A stretch of 64,000 nt of DNA, from NCBI RefSeq assembly GCF_028890115.1, contig NZ_JARCJD010000007.1, positions 110,499 to 174,498 of the forward strand, read 5' to 3'. The stretch's first letter is position 1; the number at the start of each line of letters is the position of its first letter. The notes beneath the pieces were generated by a model. That model was not told the DNA's origin and made no database searches. It saw nothing but the letters and a program-made list of their open reading frames with translations. Source of the stretch: Phaeobacter sp. QD34_24 (GTDB lineage Bacteria > Pseudomonadota > Alphaproteobacteria > Rhodobacterales > Rhodobacteraceae). Both the position numbers and the translations under genes were made by a program. Positions 36,516 to 46,429 of this stretch are shown in pieces.

Positions 36516-37352
36516 ATGACGGCCAAACACCATGCCGGACATTCGATCCTTGAGACGATCAAGACCATTGTCTACGCGCTGCTGATTGCGGGCGTCTTTC
36601 GCACGCTGTTCTTCCAGCCCTTCTGGATTCCCTCCGGCTCGATGAAGGAGACGCTGCTGATCGGTGATTTCCTCTTCGTGAACAAGATGGCCTATGGCTA
36701 TTCCTATGCCTCCTGTCCCAGCGTGCGCCTTGGAGTTGTCGGCCTTGATGTGGATGCCAGCGACATCTGCGGTTTCCTGGATGGCGAAAACACCCGCATC
36801 CTGGGCAGTGAGCCCGAGCGCGGCGATGTGGTCGTCTTCCGCCACCCGGTGACCGGCACCGATTTCATCAAGCGTCTTGTCGGCTTGCCCGGCGACCGGA
36901 TCCAGGTCAAGAACGGCGTGTTGCACATCAACGGCAGCGCCGTGGCCCTGCAGGATGCGGGCGAGTTCGAAGAGGTGATGGAGCGTCAGGGTCCGATGGG
37001 ATCCTACCCGCGCTGTGAAAACGCGCCGGTGGGGCAGGGGGCCACTTGCAAGAAATCCCGCCAGATCGAAACCCTGCCGGGCGGCACCCAGCATGCGGTC
37101 CTCAATATCGCCAATCAGGGGATGGATCACACCGGGGTCTACCTTGTGCCGGACGGGCATTACTTCTTCATGGGCGACAACCGCGACAATTCCAGCGACA
37201 GCCGCCTGCCGCAATCCGCCGGTGGCGTGGGCTTCGTGCCCTATGAGAACCTCATCGGTCGTGCGGATCGCATCATGTTCTCTTCCGCCGGGCGTTCCAT
37301 GCTGTTCTTCTGGACCTGGCGCGGCGATCGTTTCTTCAAGGGCATCGAGTGA
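36516..37352 (+). CDS. lepB: Signal peptidase I
   Basis: The 278-residue membrane protease cleaves signal peptides of exported proteins. A single N-terminal membrane helix (about 14-33) is followed by the catalytic Ser42 ([11 protein letters not shown]) and Lys119 ([13 protein letters not shown]), with boxes D and E ([20 protein letters not shown]) later. It lies in the order acpS-lepB-rnc-era, and its stop overlaps the rnc start codon (GTGA). Confidence 0.96.
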   Translation: MTAKHHAGHSILETIKTIVYALLIAGVFRTLFFQPFWIPSGSMKETLLIGDFLFVNKMAYGYSYASCPSVRLGVVGLDVDASDICGFLDGENTRILGSEPERGDVVVFRHPVTGTDFIKRLVGLPGDRIQVKNGVLHINGSAVALQDAGEFEEVMERQGPMGSYPRCENAPVGQGATCKKSRQIETLPGGTQHAVLNIANQGMDHTGVYLVPDGHYFFMGDNRDNSSDSRLPQSAGGVGFVPYENLIGRADRIMFSSAGRSMLFFWTWRGDRFFKGIE

Positions 37353-38035
37353 AGCTGTCCAAGGATATGCGCGCACTTGAGGCGCGGATCGGCCATCAGT
37401 TCACCCGGCCCGATCTTCTGCTGCGCGCGCTGACCCATGCCTCGGTGTCTTCGCCGACGCGGCAGGACAACCAGCGACTTGAGTTTCTCGGCGACCGGGT
37501 GCTGGGTCTTGTGATGGCCACGGCGCTGTTGGAGCATGACAAGGCTGCAAGCGAAGGCCAGCTGGCGCCGCGTTTCAACGCATTGGTGCGCAAGGAGGCC
37601 TGCGCCGATGTGGCGCGTGAGATTGATCTGGGCGCGGTGCTGAAACTGGGTCGGTCGGAAATGATGTCCGGCGGGCGGCGCAAGCAGGCGCTTTTGGGGG
37701 ACGCGATGGAGGCGGTGATTGCCGCCGTCTACAAGGACGCAGGCTTTGAGGCCGCGCAGGCGATGATCCTGCGGCTGTGGGGCGATCGGATCGGCGCCGT
37801 CGAAGAGGATGCCCGCGATCCGAAGACAGCGCTGCAGGAATATGTGCAGGCCCGACGCCAGAACCCGCCATCCTATGTGCAGATCGCCCGCGAAGGGCCC
37901 GATCACCAGCCGATCTTCACCATCGCGGTACGGCTGGAAGATGGCACGGAGGAACAGGCCTCTGCCGGGTCGAAACGCCAGGCCGAACAGGCCGCCGCCA
38001 AGGCCCTTTTGACACGATTGGAGCAAGACACATGA
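37349..38035 (+). CDS. rnc: Ribonuclease III
   Basis: This 228-residue double-strand-specific RNase processes rRNA precursors. The nuclease signature [12 protein letters not shown] carries Glu45 and Asp49; Asp118 and Glu121 in [11 protein letters not shown] complete the Mg2+ site. A double-stranded RNA-binding domain spans about 155-225. The start codon is GTG within the lepB stop, and its own stop overlaps era (ATGA), so three genes are translationally linked. Confidence 0.97.
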   Translation: MKLSKDMRALEARIGHQFTRPDLLLRALTHASVSSPTRQDNQRLEFLGDRVLGLVMATALLEHDKAASEGQLAPRFNALVRKEACADVAREIDLGAVLKLGRSEMMSGGRRKQALLGDAMEAVIAAVYKDAGFEAAQAMILRLWGDRIGAVEEDARDPKTALQEYVQARRQNPPSYVQIAREGPDHQPIFTIAVRLEDGTEEQASAGSKRQAEQAAAKALLTRLEQDT

Positions 38036-38940
38036 CCACCCGCGCCGGATTCATTGCCCTGATCGGAGAACCGAACGCAGGCAAATCCACCCTGTTGAAC
38101 CGCATGGTCGGGGCCAAGGTCTCGATTGTCACGCACAAGGTGCAGACCACCCGCGCCCGCATTCGCGGCGTGGCGATGGAGGGCGACAGCCAGCTTGTGT
38201 TTGTTGACACGCCGGGCCTGTTCAAGCCGCGCCGCCGCCTGGACCGTGCCATGGTCGCCGCCGCCTGGGGCGGGGCTGCAGATGCGGATGTGGTCGTGCT
38301 GCTGGTCGAGGCTCATCGCGGCGTCACCGAGGGTGTCGAGCGGATCCTGGAAGGTCTGGAAGAGATCGGACAGGGCCGCACCGTGGCGCTGGCGATCAAC
38401 AAGATCGACAAGGTTCAGGCCGAGGATCTGCTGGCGCTCACCAAGAAGCTGAACGACGCCTACGCCTTTGCCGAGACCTTCCTGATCTCTGCCGAGCGTG
38501 GCCACGGGGTCGATGATCTGCGCCACTGGCTGGCCAATGAGCTGCCCGAAGGTCCCTGGCTTTACCCCGAAGACCAGATTGCCGATCTGCCGATGCGCAT
38601 GATTGCGGCGGAAATGACCCGCGAAAAGCTGACTCTGCGCCTGCATCAGGAATTGCCCTACCAGCTGACCGTTGAGACGGTGAACTGGGAAGAGCGCAAG
38701 GACGGCTCCGCCAAGATCGACCAGATCATCTATGTGGTGCGTGACGGTCACAAGGGCATCGTGCTGGGCAAACGCGGCGAGACGATCAAGGCCGTCAGCC
38801 AGGCCGCCCGCGCCGAGCTGGAAGAGTTCCTGGACCGCAAGGTGCACCTGTTCCTGCAGGTGAAGGTGCGGCCCAACTGGCTGGAAGAGGCCGAGCGCTA
38901 CTCGGAAATGGGTCTCGACTTCAAAGACGGAAACGCATGA
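38032..38940 (+). CDS. era: GTPase Era
   Basis: The 302-residue GTPase helps 30S ribosome assembly by binding the 3' end of 16S rRNA. G1 GEPNAGKST (12-20), G3 DTPG, G4 NKID and a C-terminal KH domain with [15 protein letters not shown] are visible. The open frame runs 85 codons further upstream inside rnc but the family N-terminus [19 protein letters not shown] fixes the start at 38032. Confidence 0.97.
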   Translation: MTTRAGFIALIGEPNAGKSTLLNRMVGAKVSIVTHKVQTTRARIRGVAMEGDSQLVFVDTPGLFKPRRRLDRAMVAAAWGGAADADVVVLLVEAHRGVTEGVERILEGLEEIGQGRTVALAINKIDKVQAEDLLALTKKLNDAYAFAETFLISAERGHGVDDLRHWLANELPEGPWLYPEDQIADLPMRMIAAEMTREKLTLRLHQELPYQLTVETVNWEERKDGSAKIDQIIYVVRDGHKGIVLGKRGETIKAVSQAARAELEEFLDRKVHLFLQVKVRPNWLEEAERYSEMGLDFKDGNA

Positions 38941-39266
38941 GCCGCCTGACCGCGCGTTTCTGGGTCGATGCCTATTTGGCCCGGCTCCGGTTCCAGGAGA
39001 TTCCCGCCTTCGTGACCGCCCATGGCGATGACACTGCGGGCGCGGTTCTGGTCAAGCTGAACACGCTGGATGGCCAGGCCGAGGCCTTTCATCGCTCCTA
39101 CGATCTGATGAGCGGCGATCGCAAATGGGTCTCGCTGGCCGCCGGGGCAGAGAGGGATGTGGATGCCGCCATCACCAAGCAGCGCGGCTTTGATCCCGAC
39201 CTCTGGGTGATCGAGGTCGAGGACCGGCAGGGGCGGCACCTGCTGGATGAACCGGGGTTGGACTGA
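38937..39266 (+). CDS. DUF1491 family protein
   Basis: The 109-residue soluble protein starts within the era stop codon (ATGA). The conserved N-terminus LTARFWVDAYLARLR and the end DPDLWVIEVEDRQGRHLLDEPGL are typical of DUF1491, a short alphaproteobacterial family of unknown function that is often found beside era and recO. Confidence 0.88.
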   Translation: MSRLTARFWVDAYLARLRFQEIPAFVTAHGDDTAGAVLVKLNTLDGQAEAFHRSYDLMSGDRKWVSLAAGAERDVDAAITKQRGFDPDLWVIEVEDRQGRHLLDEPGLD

Positions 39267-39283
39267 CTGCGCGTTCTTCCGGC

Positions 39284-39700
39284 TCAGGCGGACTGATCCG
39301 GGCGCAGGCAGGCCGGTTCGAAAAAGAACGAGACGATCTTCTCATCCCGCAAGACAACGGTGACAGCGCTGGTGCAGTTGCTGTCCGTCGTTGCCTGGCC
39401 GTTGAGCGTCGTGGCGTCGGAGCCGATGTGAACGCGGGTGAAGCTGCTGCTCGTATAGACCTGAAGATTGCGGAACCGCTGCTCCAGGGCGGCGGGAGAG
39501 ATGTCTTTCTGGGTGTCGGAATGCAGGCGTGTGTAGGCGGCCTCGTAATTCTGCTGGCTCAGGATTTCAATGAACTCCTTGGCAAGGGCGCGTTCCTGTC
39601 TGCTGAAGAAGGACACCGCGCCGACGAACAGGAGAATGAGCAGGAATATCGTGCCGCAGATCTTGATGATCCACCCAAAGGCTTTCTTGATCAGGTTCAT
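39284..39700 (-). CDS. Uncharacterised membrane-anchored protein
   Basis: The 138-residue protein has a basic N-terminus and one membrane helix (about 11-31), then a soluble domain with alternating helix and strand that looks like a small NTF2/cystatin-type fold (ALAKEFIEILSQQNYEAAY, then SAVTVVLRDEKIVSFFFEP). Two cysteines, Cys109 and Cys131, could form a periplasmic disulfide. Function unknown. It is the only minus-strand gene in the rpoZ to recO block. Confidence 0.7.
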   Translation of the reverse strand: MNLIKKAFGWIIKICGTIFLLILLFVGAVSFFSRQERALAKEFIEILSQQNYEAAYTRLHSDTQKDISPAALEQRFRNLQVYTSSSFTRVHIGSDATTLNGQATTDSNCTSAVTVVLRDEKIVSFFFEPACLRPDQSA

Positions 39701-39812
39701 TTCAATTCATCCGTGTTGATGGTGGCATCCTTCCACAAGCCATCGTGAAATGGTAGCGGTTGTGGGCGAAGGACAGGCTGAATTTATCGGGTGGACGAGG
39801 GAAGAGGAGCAG

Positions 39813-40538
39813 ATGGACTGGCGCGATCACGGCATATTGTTGAGCCTGCGCCGCCACGGCGAAAGCGCCGCCATCATCGATGTCTTTACCGAAAGCCATG
39901 GCCGCCACGCCGGTGTAGTGCGCGGCGGGGCCGGACGGCGGATGGCGCCGATCCTGCAACCGGGGGCGCAGCTGGATCTGACCTGGCGGGCGCGGCTGGA
40001 GGAGCATCTGGGCAGCTATCAGGCCGAGCCTTTGCGCAGCCGCGCGGCGGCGGCCCTGTCGGGGCGGCTGGCGCTGGCAGGCCTCAACGCGGTGACGGCG
40101 CTTCTGTCCTTTTGCCTGCCCGAACGTGAAGCCTATCCTGCGCTTTATGCCCGGACCGAGCAGCTTCTGGATCTGCTGGAGCAGGAGCAACTCTGGCCTT
40201 TGGCCTATCTCCATTGGGAGGTGGCTTTTCTGGAGGAGATGGGCTTCGGTCTGGACCTTGCCGCCTGTGCCGTCACCGGTTCCCAGGAGGGGTTGATCTA
40301 TGTCTCGCCCAAGACCGGGCGCGCGGTGTCCAAGGACGGCGCGGGGGATTGGGCAGATCGCCTGTTGTCATTGCCGCCGGTGCTGCTGGGACAGGGCGAA
40401 GCCGAAAACGGAGAGATCGCCCTTGCCCTGCGCACCACCGGGCATTTTCTGGAGCATCACCTGGCGCCCTCACTCGGCAACCGCCCCCTGCCAGAGGCGC
40501 GGGGGAGGCTTCTGGACCTGATCAGCCGTCTGTCGTGA
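39813..40538 (+). CDS. recO: DNA repair protein RecO
   Basis: This 241-residue protein loads RecA at gaps and anneals DNA in the RecFOR pathway. An N-terminal OB fold ([37 protein letters not shown] region) is followed by an all-alpha domain. It lacks the four-cysteine zinc finger found in some homologs; only Cys in CAVTGS is kept. The ATG at 39813 follows GAGGAGC; a longer in-frame start at 39750 lacks family similarity. Confidence 0.94.
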   Translation: MDWRDHGILLSLRRHGESAAIIDVFTESHGRHAGVVRGGAGRRMAPILQPGAQLDLTWRARLEEHLGSYQAEPLRSRAAAALSGRLALAGLNAVTALLSFCLPEREAYPALYARTEQLLDLLEQEQLWPLAYLHWEVAFLEEMGFGLDLAACAVTGSQEGLIYVSPKTGRAVSKDGAGDWADRLLSLPPVLLGQGEAENGEIALALRTTGHFLEHHLAPSLGNRPLPEARGRLLDLISRLS

Positions 40539-40573
40539 CGGCGCAGGTGCTGTGCGCTGGTGAGGGTGGCTCT

Positions 40574-41272
40574 TCAGCCGTCCTCGTTTTTGATGAGCGT
40601 CGCGATCTTGTCGCCGATGGCCGCGCTGCCCCTGATCGACGGGTGAATGCGGTCCACCGCGTGAAAGCTGAGATCCCCATGCGGCACCAACCCGTCAAGC
40701 GAGAGGAAGAACAGACCTTCGGTGTCCTCTGCCAGCAGGGCGATGCGGCGGTCCAGCTCTTGTCCGTCTGTCTTGCAATGATCGATGGGGGAGCCGCGCC
40801 CGGGGCTGCGCAGGTATCCGGTGTAGATCACGCGGGCGCCGGTTTCCCGTAGCTTTCTCATGAGATCGGGAATTGCGCCGCTCTGTGCATCCTCGGCGGC
40901 CAGACGATCCAGTTTGCGGGCGCAGGCGATGCAGCCGCAGCCAAGCCACAGATCGTTGCCGCCGCCATTCACCACGATCCAGTCCCAGTCACCGGCACGG
41001 AACTGTTTGCGGATGTTCAGCCCCGCAGCGCCGGTCAGCGGCAGCGGGTAGATCATCCGGGCCCCGATGACCGAGCGGTCCACGACCGGCTCTTTCAGGG
41101 CGTCTTCGATTGCATCGGATACCGCCTGCCCGGTGCCGCCATTCCAGGCCAGCATGGAATCCCCCATCACCAGAATGCGGGCCTCGGGCTTGCGCGCGGG
41201 TGCCTCACCGCAGCCGATGAGGGAAAACAGCGCAAAGAGGGCGATCAGGAACGGGCGCAAGAGGGTGGTCAT
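40574..41272 (-). CDS. SGNH/GDSL-hydrolase lipoprotein
   Basis: The 232-residue exported enzyme begins with a lipobox (FSLIGC, Cys21). SGNH catalytic blocks are visible: Ser39 in VMGDSML, glycine/asparagine block NGGGNDLW (Asn106) and the Asp/His block DRIHPS. It likely deacylates a lipid, polysaccharide or peptidoglycan substrate in the envelope. An unusual CGCIAC cluster (Cys112, Cys114, Cys117) follows the Asn block. It converges with recO. Confidence 0.85.
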   Translation of the reverse strand: MTTLLRPFLIALFALFSLIGCGEAPARKPEARILVMGDSMLAWNGGTGQAVSDAIEDALKEPVVDRSVIGARMIYPLPLTGAAGLNIRKQFRAGDWDWIVVNGGGNDLWLGCGCIACARKLDRLAAEDAQSGAIPDLMRKLRETGARVIYTGYLRSPGRGSPIDHCKTDGQELDRRIALLAEDTEGLFFLSLDGLVPHGDLSFHAVDRIHPSIRGSAAIGDKIATLIKNEDG

Positions 41273-41335
41273 CCTGAAAACCTATCGCCGGGCCGGCTGC
41301 AGGGGAACGGGAAACTGCACGCCTGCGGTCGGTCA

Positions 41336-41366
41336 CAAAAAGAAGCCCGGCACAAAGGCCGGGCCA
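41336..41366 (-). terminator. Intrinsic terminator of mcd
   Basis: Read on the minus strand, GCCCGGCC-TTTGT-GCCGGGC is followed by TTCTTTTTG, 44 bases after the mcd stop codon. Confidence 0.85.
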
Positions 41367-41409
41367 AGTCGGGGATGTCCCCGGGGAGTGATCGTTGAGA
41401 AGGGGGCCT

Positions 41410-43095
41410 TTAGGCCAACAGGCGACGCGCGATCACCTGGGCCTGGATTTCGGCGGCCCCTTCGAAAATGTTCAGGATCCGGGCATCGCACAGCACGCGG
41501 GAGATCTTGTACTCCAGCGCAAAGCCGTTGCCGCCGTGGATCTGCAGGCCGTTGTCGGCCGCCGCCCAGGCCACGCGGGCGCCGAGCAGTTTTGCCATGC
41601 CAGCCTCAAGGTCGCAGCGATGGCCGTGGTCCTTTTCCCAGGCCGAGAAATAGGTCAGCTGGCGGGCCACCATGATCTCGACAGCCATCATCGCCAGTTT
41701 CGACGACACGCGCGGGAAGTTGATCAGGGACTTGCCGAACTGCTTGCGGTCCTGGGCGTATTGCATCGCGATATCCAGCGCCGATTGCGCCACGCCAATG
41801 GCGCGGGCGGCGGTCTGGATGCGGGCGCTTTCAAAGGTCTCCATCAGCTGCTTGAAGCCCTTGCCCTCTTCGCCGCCCAGAAGGTTCTCGCCCTTGACCT
41901 TGAACCCGTCAAAGCCCAGCTCGTATTCCTTCATGCCGCGATAGCCCAGAACCTCGATCTCGCCGCCGGTCATGCCTTCGGTGGGGAAGGGGGTCTCGTC
42001 GGTGCCGGGGATCTTTTCCGCCAGGAACATGGACAGGCCGCGGTGATCGGTGGTGTTCGGATCGGTCCGCGCCAGCAGGGTCATCACATGAGTGCGCGCC
42101 GCATGGGTGATCCAGGTCTTGTTGCCGGTGATTTCATAGTCGCCCTCGGCATTCTTCACCGCGCGGGTGCGCAGGGAACCCAGATCGGAACCGGTGTTCG
42201 GCTCGGTGAAGACGGCGGTGGGCAGGATCTCGGCGCTGGCGATCTTGGGCAGCCAGTTGGCCTTCTGCTCGTCGGTGCCGCCTGCGATGATCAGCTCGGC
42301 CGCGATTTCGGAGCGGGTGCCAAGGCTGCCAACACCGATATAGCCACGCGACAGTTCTTCGGAGACCACGCACATCGATGCCTTGGAGAGGCCAAAGCCG
42401 CCAAATTCCTCGGGAATGGTCAGGCCGAAGACGCCCATCTCGGCCAGCTCGTTGATGATCTCGATCGGGATCAGCTCGTCCTTGAGGTGCCATTCGTGGG
42501 CGAAGGGTTCGACCTTTTCCAGCGCATAGCGGCGGAACTGGTCGCGGATCATCTCCAGCTCTTCATCGAGGCCCGAGGCGCCGAACATGACCGACCCGGC
42601 CTGTTCCTGCATCAGCTCGACCAGGCGGGTGCGGGCGGCGTTGGAGTTGCCGTCGCGGCTCAGCGCCTGCACCTCGGCGGTGTTCAGCGCCGCTTCGGCC
42701 TCTGCGCCCAGACCAAGATCCTGCAGGCGGATGATCTCGCCCTGGTTCATCTGGATGCCGCCACGGATCTGCGCCAGGTATTCGCCAAAGGCGATCTGGT
42801 GGATCAGCTGCTCCATCTCGTTGAACTTGCCTTCGCCGTCCATGCGGGTGGCCCAGTTCTGCATCTGGCGCAGGCTGTAGACATAGGTGGCCAGCCAGGA
42901 CAGCCCGTGGGCCGCCGTCTGATGCTGTTCCACCAGCGCGCCGGAGACGCGGCCATCCGCCGTCACCAGATCGCGCACCGCGGTCTTGGCAGCCTCCAGA
43001 AGCTGGTCCAGAGGGGCAATCGTCGCTGCGGTCAATGTCAGCAGGTCGGGGAGTACAGTGGGCTTCATTTGCAAGTCCTGTCCGTCATGGGCCAT
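41410..43095 (-). CDS. mcd: (2S)-methylsuccinyl-CoA dehydrogenase
   Basis: This 561-residue acyl-CoA dehydrogenase carries an extra N-terminal domain of about 150 residues before the FAD domain, as in Mcd of the ethylmalonyl-CoA pathway, which oxidises methylsuccinyl-CoA to mesaconyl-CoA. FAD and substrate elements include TEPNTGSDLGSLRTRA, NKTWITHAART, the active-site region RKQFGKSL and IHGGNGFALEY. Length and the N-terminal extension separate it from ordinary short-chain dehydrogenases. It starts at ATG 43095 behind AAGAAGG. Electrons would pass to EtfAB, encoded at 56-57.8 kb. The other pathway genes (ccr, ecm) are not here. Confidence 0.9.
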   Translation of the reverse strand: MAHDGQDLQMKPTVLPDLLTLTAATIAPLDQLLEAAKTAVRDLVTADGRVSGALVEQHQTAAHGLSWLATYVYSLRQMQNWATRMDGEGKFNEMEQLIHQIAFGEYLAQIRGGIQMNQGEIIRLQDLGLGAEAEAALNTAEVQALSRDGNSNAARTRLVELMQEQAGSVMFGASGLDEELEMIRDQFRRYALEKVEPFAHEWHLKDELIPIEIINELAEMGVFGLTIPEEFGGFGLSKASMCVVSEELSRGYIGVGSLGTRSEIAAELIIAGGTDEQKANWLPKIASAEILPTAVFTEPNTGSDLGSLRTRAVKNAEGDYEITGNKTWITHAARTHVMTLLARTDPNTTDHRGLSMFLAEKIPGTDETPFPTEGMTGGEIEVLGYRGMKEYELGFDGFKVKGENLLGGEEGKGFKQLMETFESARIQTAARAIGVAQSALDIAMQYAQDRKQFGKSLINFPRVSSKLAMMAVEIMVARQLTYFSAWEKDHGHRCDLEAGMAKLLGARVAWAAADNGLQIHGGNGFALEYKISRVLCDARILNIFEGAAEIQAQVIARRLLA

Positions 43096-43139
43096 GAATC
43101 ACATCCTTCTTCGGTCGCTTGGTGGTAATCATTTCGCAG

Positions 43140-43172
43140 TTGCAGCGCAATAAAAATACGCCGCGATGCGGC
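43140..43172. promoter_or_regulatory. Two short dyads between mcd and the TauE gene
   Basis: TTGC-AGC-GCAA (43140-43150) and GCCGC-GAT-GCGGC (43160-43172) sit in the divergent region of 144 bases, 45 bases or more upstream of mcd, flanking an A/T-rich run TAAAAATAC. TTGC/GCAA dyads are used by short-chain acyl-CoA regulators of related pathways; assignment here is only an inference. Confidence 0.35.
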
Positions 43173-43239
43173 ATTTGGACCAAAAGTTTCGCGTTTATTT
43201 TGCCCGTGCAGCGGTTTGAAGCTGAGGCTATGAAGGGCC

Positions 43240-44007
43240 ATGATGGATTTCTTTGCTGCATTTACACCTGAAGAACTGGTGGCCGCCTTTGGCGTTGCCC
43301 TTGTGGCGGGCACGGTCAAGGGGCTGGTCGGTTTTGCCATGCCGATGATTCTGGTCTCCGGGCTCAGCATGTTCATGTCGCCCGAGATCGCCCTTGCCGG
43401 CCTCATCCTGCCAACGCTTGTGACCAATGGCATGCAGGCGCTGCGCCAGGGGGTGGCGGCGGCGGTGCAATCGATGAAGCGGTTTCGGCTGTTCCTGCTG
43501 GTCGGTCTGGTCTTCCTCTTGGCCAGCGCCCAGATGGTGCGGGTGCTGCCGCAACAGGTGATGCTGCTGATCATCGGCGTGCCTGTGTCGCTGTTCGCGC
43601 TGACGCAGCTGATGGGCAAGCAGCTGACCCTGTCCAGACCCACCCGCCGTTCCGAGGCGCTGGTGGGTGGTTTTGCCGGGCTGATCGGCGGCATGTCGGG
43701 CATCTGGGGGCCGCCGACGGTGGCCTATCTCACCGCGCTTGGCACCGAAAAGAGCGAGCAGATCCGGGTGCAGGGGGTGATCTACGGCATGGGGGCGGTG
43801 GCGCTCTTGTTCGGGCATATCGCATCCGGCGTGATGCGGGCGGAAACGGCGCCCTTCTCGGTGGCGCTGATCCTGCCAGCCGTCTTGGGCATGTGGGTCG
43901 GAGGACGTCTGCATGACCGTATCGATCAGGTGGCCTTCAGGCGGGTGACCCTGGTGGTGCTGCTGGTTGCGGGGTTGAATTTGCTGCGCCGTGCCTTGAT
44001 GCTGTAG
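43240..44007 (+). CDS. TauE/SafE-family sulfite/organic-anion exporter
   Basis: The 255-residue inner-membrane protein shows about eight helices arranged as two halves, each with the TauE motif glycine-proline pattern (KGLVGFAMPMILVSGL in the first, GGMSGIWGPPTVAYLTALG in the second). Members move sulfite, sulfoacetate or other small anions outward; the substrate here is not readable. It follows AGGGCC and diverges from mcd. The next gene, a cation efflux protein, is on the same strand after 61 bases. Confidence 0.88.
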   Translation: MMDFFAAFTPEELVAAFGVALVAGTVKGLVGFAMPMILVSGLSMFMSPEIALAGLILPTLVTNGMQALRQGVAAAVQSMKRFRLFLLVGLVFLLASAQMVRVLPQQVMLLIIGVPVSLFALTQLMGKQLTLSRPTRRSEALVGGFAGLIGGMSGIWGPPTVAYLTALGTEKSEQIRVQGVIYGMGAVALLFGHIASGVMRAETAPFSVALILPAVLGMWVGGRLHDRIDQVAFRRVTLVVLLVAGLNLLRRALML

Positions 44008-44068
44008 GCACAGCCCGCAAAGCCGGGCAGGTTTGGGCCGGACTAGTCATGCGGGGCAGAAGAGCGAC

Positions 44069-44968
44069 ATGGGCAATCGCCTGACGGCACATCAGCTGGC
44101 TCTGGGGTCCATCCTGGTTTCCCTGATCGTTCTGGGGATGAAGGTCATTGCCTGGTGGCTGACCGGCTCCATTGCGCTGTTCTCCGATGCATTGGAATCG
44201 CTGGTGAACGTGGGCGGTGCGGTGCTGGCTTGGTTCGCGGTGCGCTATGCCAGCCGTCCGCCGGATGCGGATCACCCCTTCGGGCACCACAAGGCCGAGT
44301 ATTTCTCGGCGGTGACCGAAGGCATCATGATCATCATCGCGGCTTTCCTGATCCTGGAGCAATCCATCTATGCGCTGATGCGCCCGGTGTCGCCAGCCGA
44401 ATGGGGCATGGCGGGGCTTTGGATCAATGCGGGCGCCATGGTGGCCAATCTCCTGTGGGCGCGGGTCCTGATCGGGCGGGGCGGCGTGTTGAAATCTCCG
44501 GCCCTGGTTGCGGGTGGACGCCATCTGATGAGTGATGTCTGGACCTCTGCCGGGGTGCTGGTCGGCCTTGGCCTGGCGCTGTGGAGCGGCTGGAGCTGGC
44601 TGGATCCGGCACTGGCCCTGCTGGTGGCGCTCAATATCCTGCGCGAGGGCTACGCCGTGGTGGTGGCATCGGTGAACGGGTTGATGGATTCCGCTGCCCC
44701 GGCGGCAGAGCGCGAGGAGATCGAGGAGATCATCCACCGCTCGGCCGAAGGGGCGCTGCAGGTGCATGGGTTGAAGACCCGCCGCGCAGGCACGGCGCTG
44801 TTCGTGGAGTTCCACATGGTGGTTGCGGGCATGATGACGGTGCGCGCGGCGCATGACATCTGCGACCGGGTCGAGGATGCGATCCGCGCCGAGCTGCCCG
44901 AGGCGAAGGTGAATATCCATGTGGAGCCAGAGCACAAGCTGGAAAAGACCGGCATCTCCCCGCGCTGA
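44069..44968 (+). CDS. Cation diffusion facilitator (CDF) efflux protein
   Basis: The 299-residue antiporter removes divalent metals such as Zn2+, Fe2+, Co2+ or Mn2+ from the cytoplasm. Six helices are visible; helix II has the metal-binding FSDALESLVN and helix V the HLMSDVWTSAG motif (HxxxD), as in FieF/zinc-type CDFs. The cytoplasmic C-terminal domain (residues 208-290) has VHGLKTRRAG and FVEFHMVV. The exact metal cannot be assigned. Confidence 0.93.
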   Translation: MGNRLTAHQLALGSILVSLIVLGMKVIAWWLTGSIALFSDALESLVNVGGAVLAWFAVRYASRPPDADHPFGHHKAEYFSAVTEGIMIIIAAFLILEQSIYALMRPVSPAEWGMAGLWINAGAMVANLLWARVLIGRGGVLKSPALVAGGRHLMSDVWTSAGVLVGLGLALWSGWSWLDPALALLVALNILREGYAVVVASVNGLMDSAAPAAEREEIEEIIHRSAEGALQVHGLKTRRAGTALFVEFHMVVAGMMTVRAAHDICDRVEDAIRAELPEAKVNIHVEPEHKLEKTGISPR

Positions 44969-45039
44969 GGCGATTGCAATTCCCGACGAGTTTCCGTTTA
45001 ACCCCGGCCAAGACAGGCAGCAGGGCAGGAGCGCGGCAC

Positions 45040-46401
45040 ATGGCGATGGATTGGAACAGGCTTTTGCATCCGGGACGCCTGTGTCGGCCGGATTTCGAGG
45101 AAAAGCCGGGCCGCCCGGCCTATCTGCAGGACTATGATCGGATCCTGTTTTCCGAACCTTTCCGCAGGCTGGCGCAGAAAACCCAGGTGCACCCGCTGCA
45201 CGACCATGACCATGTGCATCATCGGATGATCCACAGCATGGAAACCTCCAGCGTCGGGCGCTCCCTTGGCATCCAGGTGGGGCAGAGGCTGGTGGAGCGC
45301 GGCAGCCTCTCCGAGGGGCAGCAGCATGTGATGGCGCGCGTGGTGCAGGCGGCCTGCCTGGTACATGACATCGGCAACCCGCCCTTTGGTCATTCCGGTG
45401 AAGACAGTATCGGGGAGTGGTTCAAGGCACAGTTCGCATCAGGCACCGGTCTTGCCGCCGGGGTGCCTGATGCAGTGCGTCCCGAATTCGAGGCGTTTGA
45501 GGGCAACGCGCAGGGCTTTCGCATCGTTGCCCGGCTGGAGATGGGCCAGCGCGACGGCGGCATGCGCCTGTCCTATGCAACGCTTGGGGCCTTTTCCAAA
45601 TACCCCTGCACGGCCGAGGCGAAGGCGCTGGCGGACAGCGATTATTTGGGGCTAAAGAAATTCGGCGTCTTCCAGTCTGAACGCGATCTCTTTGCCGAAA
45701 CAGCCACGGCGCTGGGCCTGCCGTCTGAGGGCAGCGGCGCGGCGCAGGTCTGGCGGCGCCATCCGTTGGCCTTCCTGGTCGAGGCGGCGGATGACATCTG
45801 CTACCGGATCCTCGATATCGAGGATGCCGCCACCGTGGGCGATCTGGACAGCGATCTGGTCGCGGGCATTCTTGAGGATATCACCGGCAAGGCCAATCAT
45901 CCGGGCGATGCCGCTATGCCCCTGCGCGACCGGGTTGGCATGCTGCGCGCCATGGCCATCGGTGCCGCCATCGAAAGCGCGGTCGAGGCCTTCATGGCCC
46001 ACTACGATGCCATCATGATGGGGGAGTTCAGCGACGGGTTGATGGAGGTCTCCTCCAAGGCGGAGGCCTTTGCCAAGCTGAAAGAGATCTCGAACGCGCG
46101 GATCTTCACCGCGCAGCGCAAGACCGAGCTGGAGATTTCTGGCCGTCAGGTGCTGCACGGGCTGCTCGATCATTTTGCCGGTCTCTACGAGGATCTGAAG
46201 GCCTGCGGTTGGGACGCCGAGGAGCTGAAGGCGCGCCATGGCTACTGGGCAAAGCTGATCCGTGCCGTCGATCTGGATCTGCGCGGTGTGCAGGACGAAT
46301 ACACGGCGCTGCACTCGCTGGCCGATTTTGTTTCCGGCATGACCGACCGCTATGCGGTAAAGGTGCGCGACATGGTCGAGGGACGCATCGCGCAAGGCTG
46401 A
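45040..46401 (+). CDS. dgt: Deoxyguanosinetriphosphate triphosphohydrolase-like protein
   Basis: The 453-residue HD-domain enzyme hydrolyses dNTPs to nucleosides and tripolyphosphate. The HD metal site is visible: His in FRRLAQKTQVHPL, RMIHSMETSSVGRS and the HD pair in ACLVHDIGNPPFGHSGE, plus Asp in LVEAADDICYRILD. The start at 45040 (MAMDWNRLLHPG) matches family length. The bacterial group of this type includes triphosphohydrolases active on several dNTPs. It converges with pckA at a shared terminator. Confidence 0.93.
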   Translation: MAMDWNRLLHPGRLCRPDFEEKPGRPAYLQDYDRILFSEPFRRLAQKTQVHPLHDHDHVHHRMIHSMETSSVGRSLGIQVGQRLVERGSLSEGQQHVMARVVQAACLVHDIGNPPFGHSGEDSIGEWFKAQFASGTGLAAGVPDAVRPEFEAFEGNAQGFRIVARLEMGQRDGGMRLSYATLGAFSKYPCTAEAKALADSDYLGLKKFGVFQSERDLFAETATALGLPSEGSGAAQVWRRHPLAFLVEAADDICYRILDIEDAATVGDLDSDLVAGILEDITGKANHPGDAAMPLRDRVGMLRAMAIGAAIESAVEAFMAHYDAIMMGEFSDGLMEVSSKAEAFAKLKEISNARIFTAQRKTELEISGRQVLHGLLDHFAGLYEDLKACGWDAEELKARHGYWAKLIRAVDLDLRGVQDEYTALHSLADFVSGMTDRYAVKVRDMVEGRIAQG

Positions 46402-46429
46402 GCGTCCTGTCCTACAGCAGGTCAAATGA

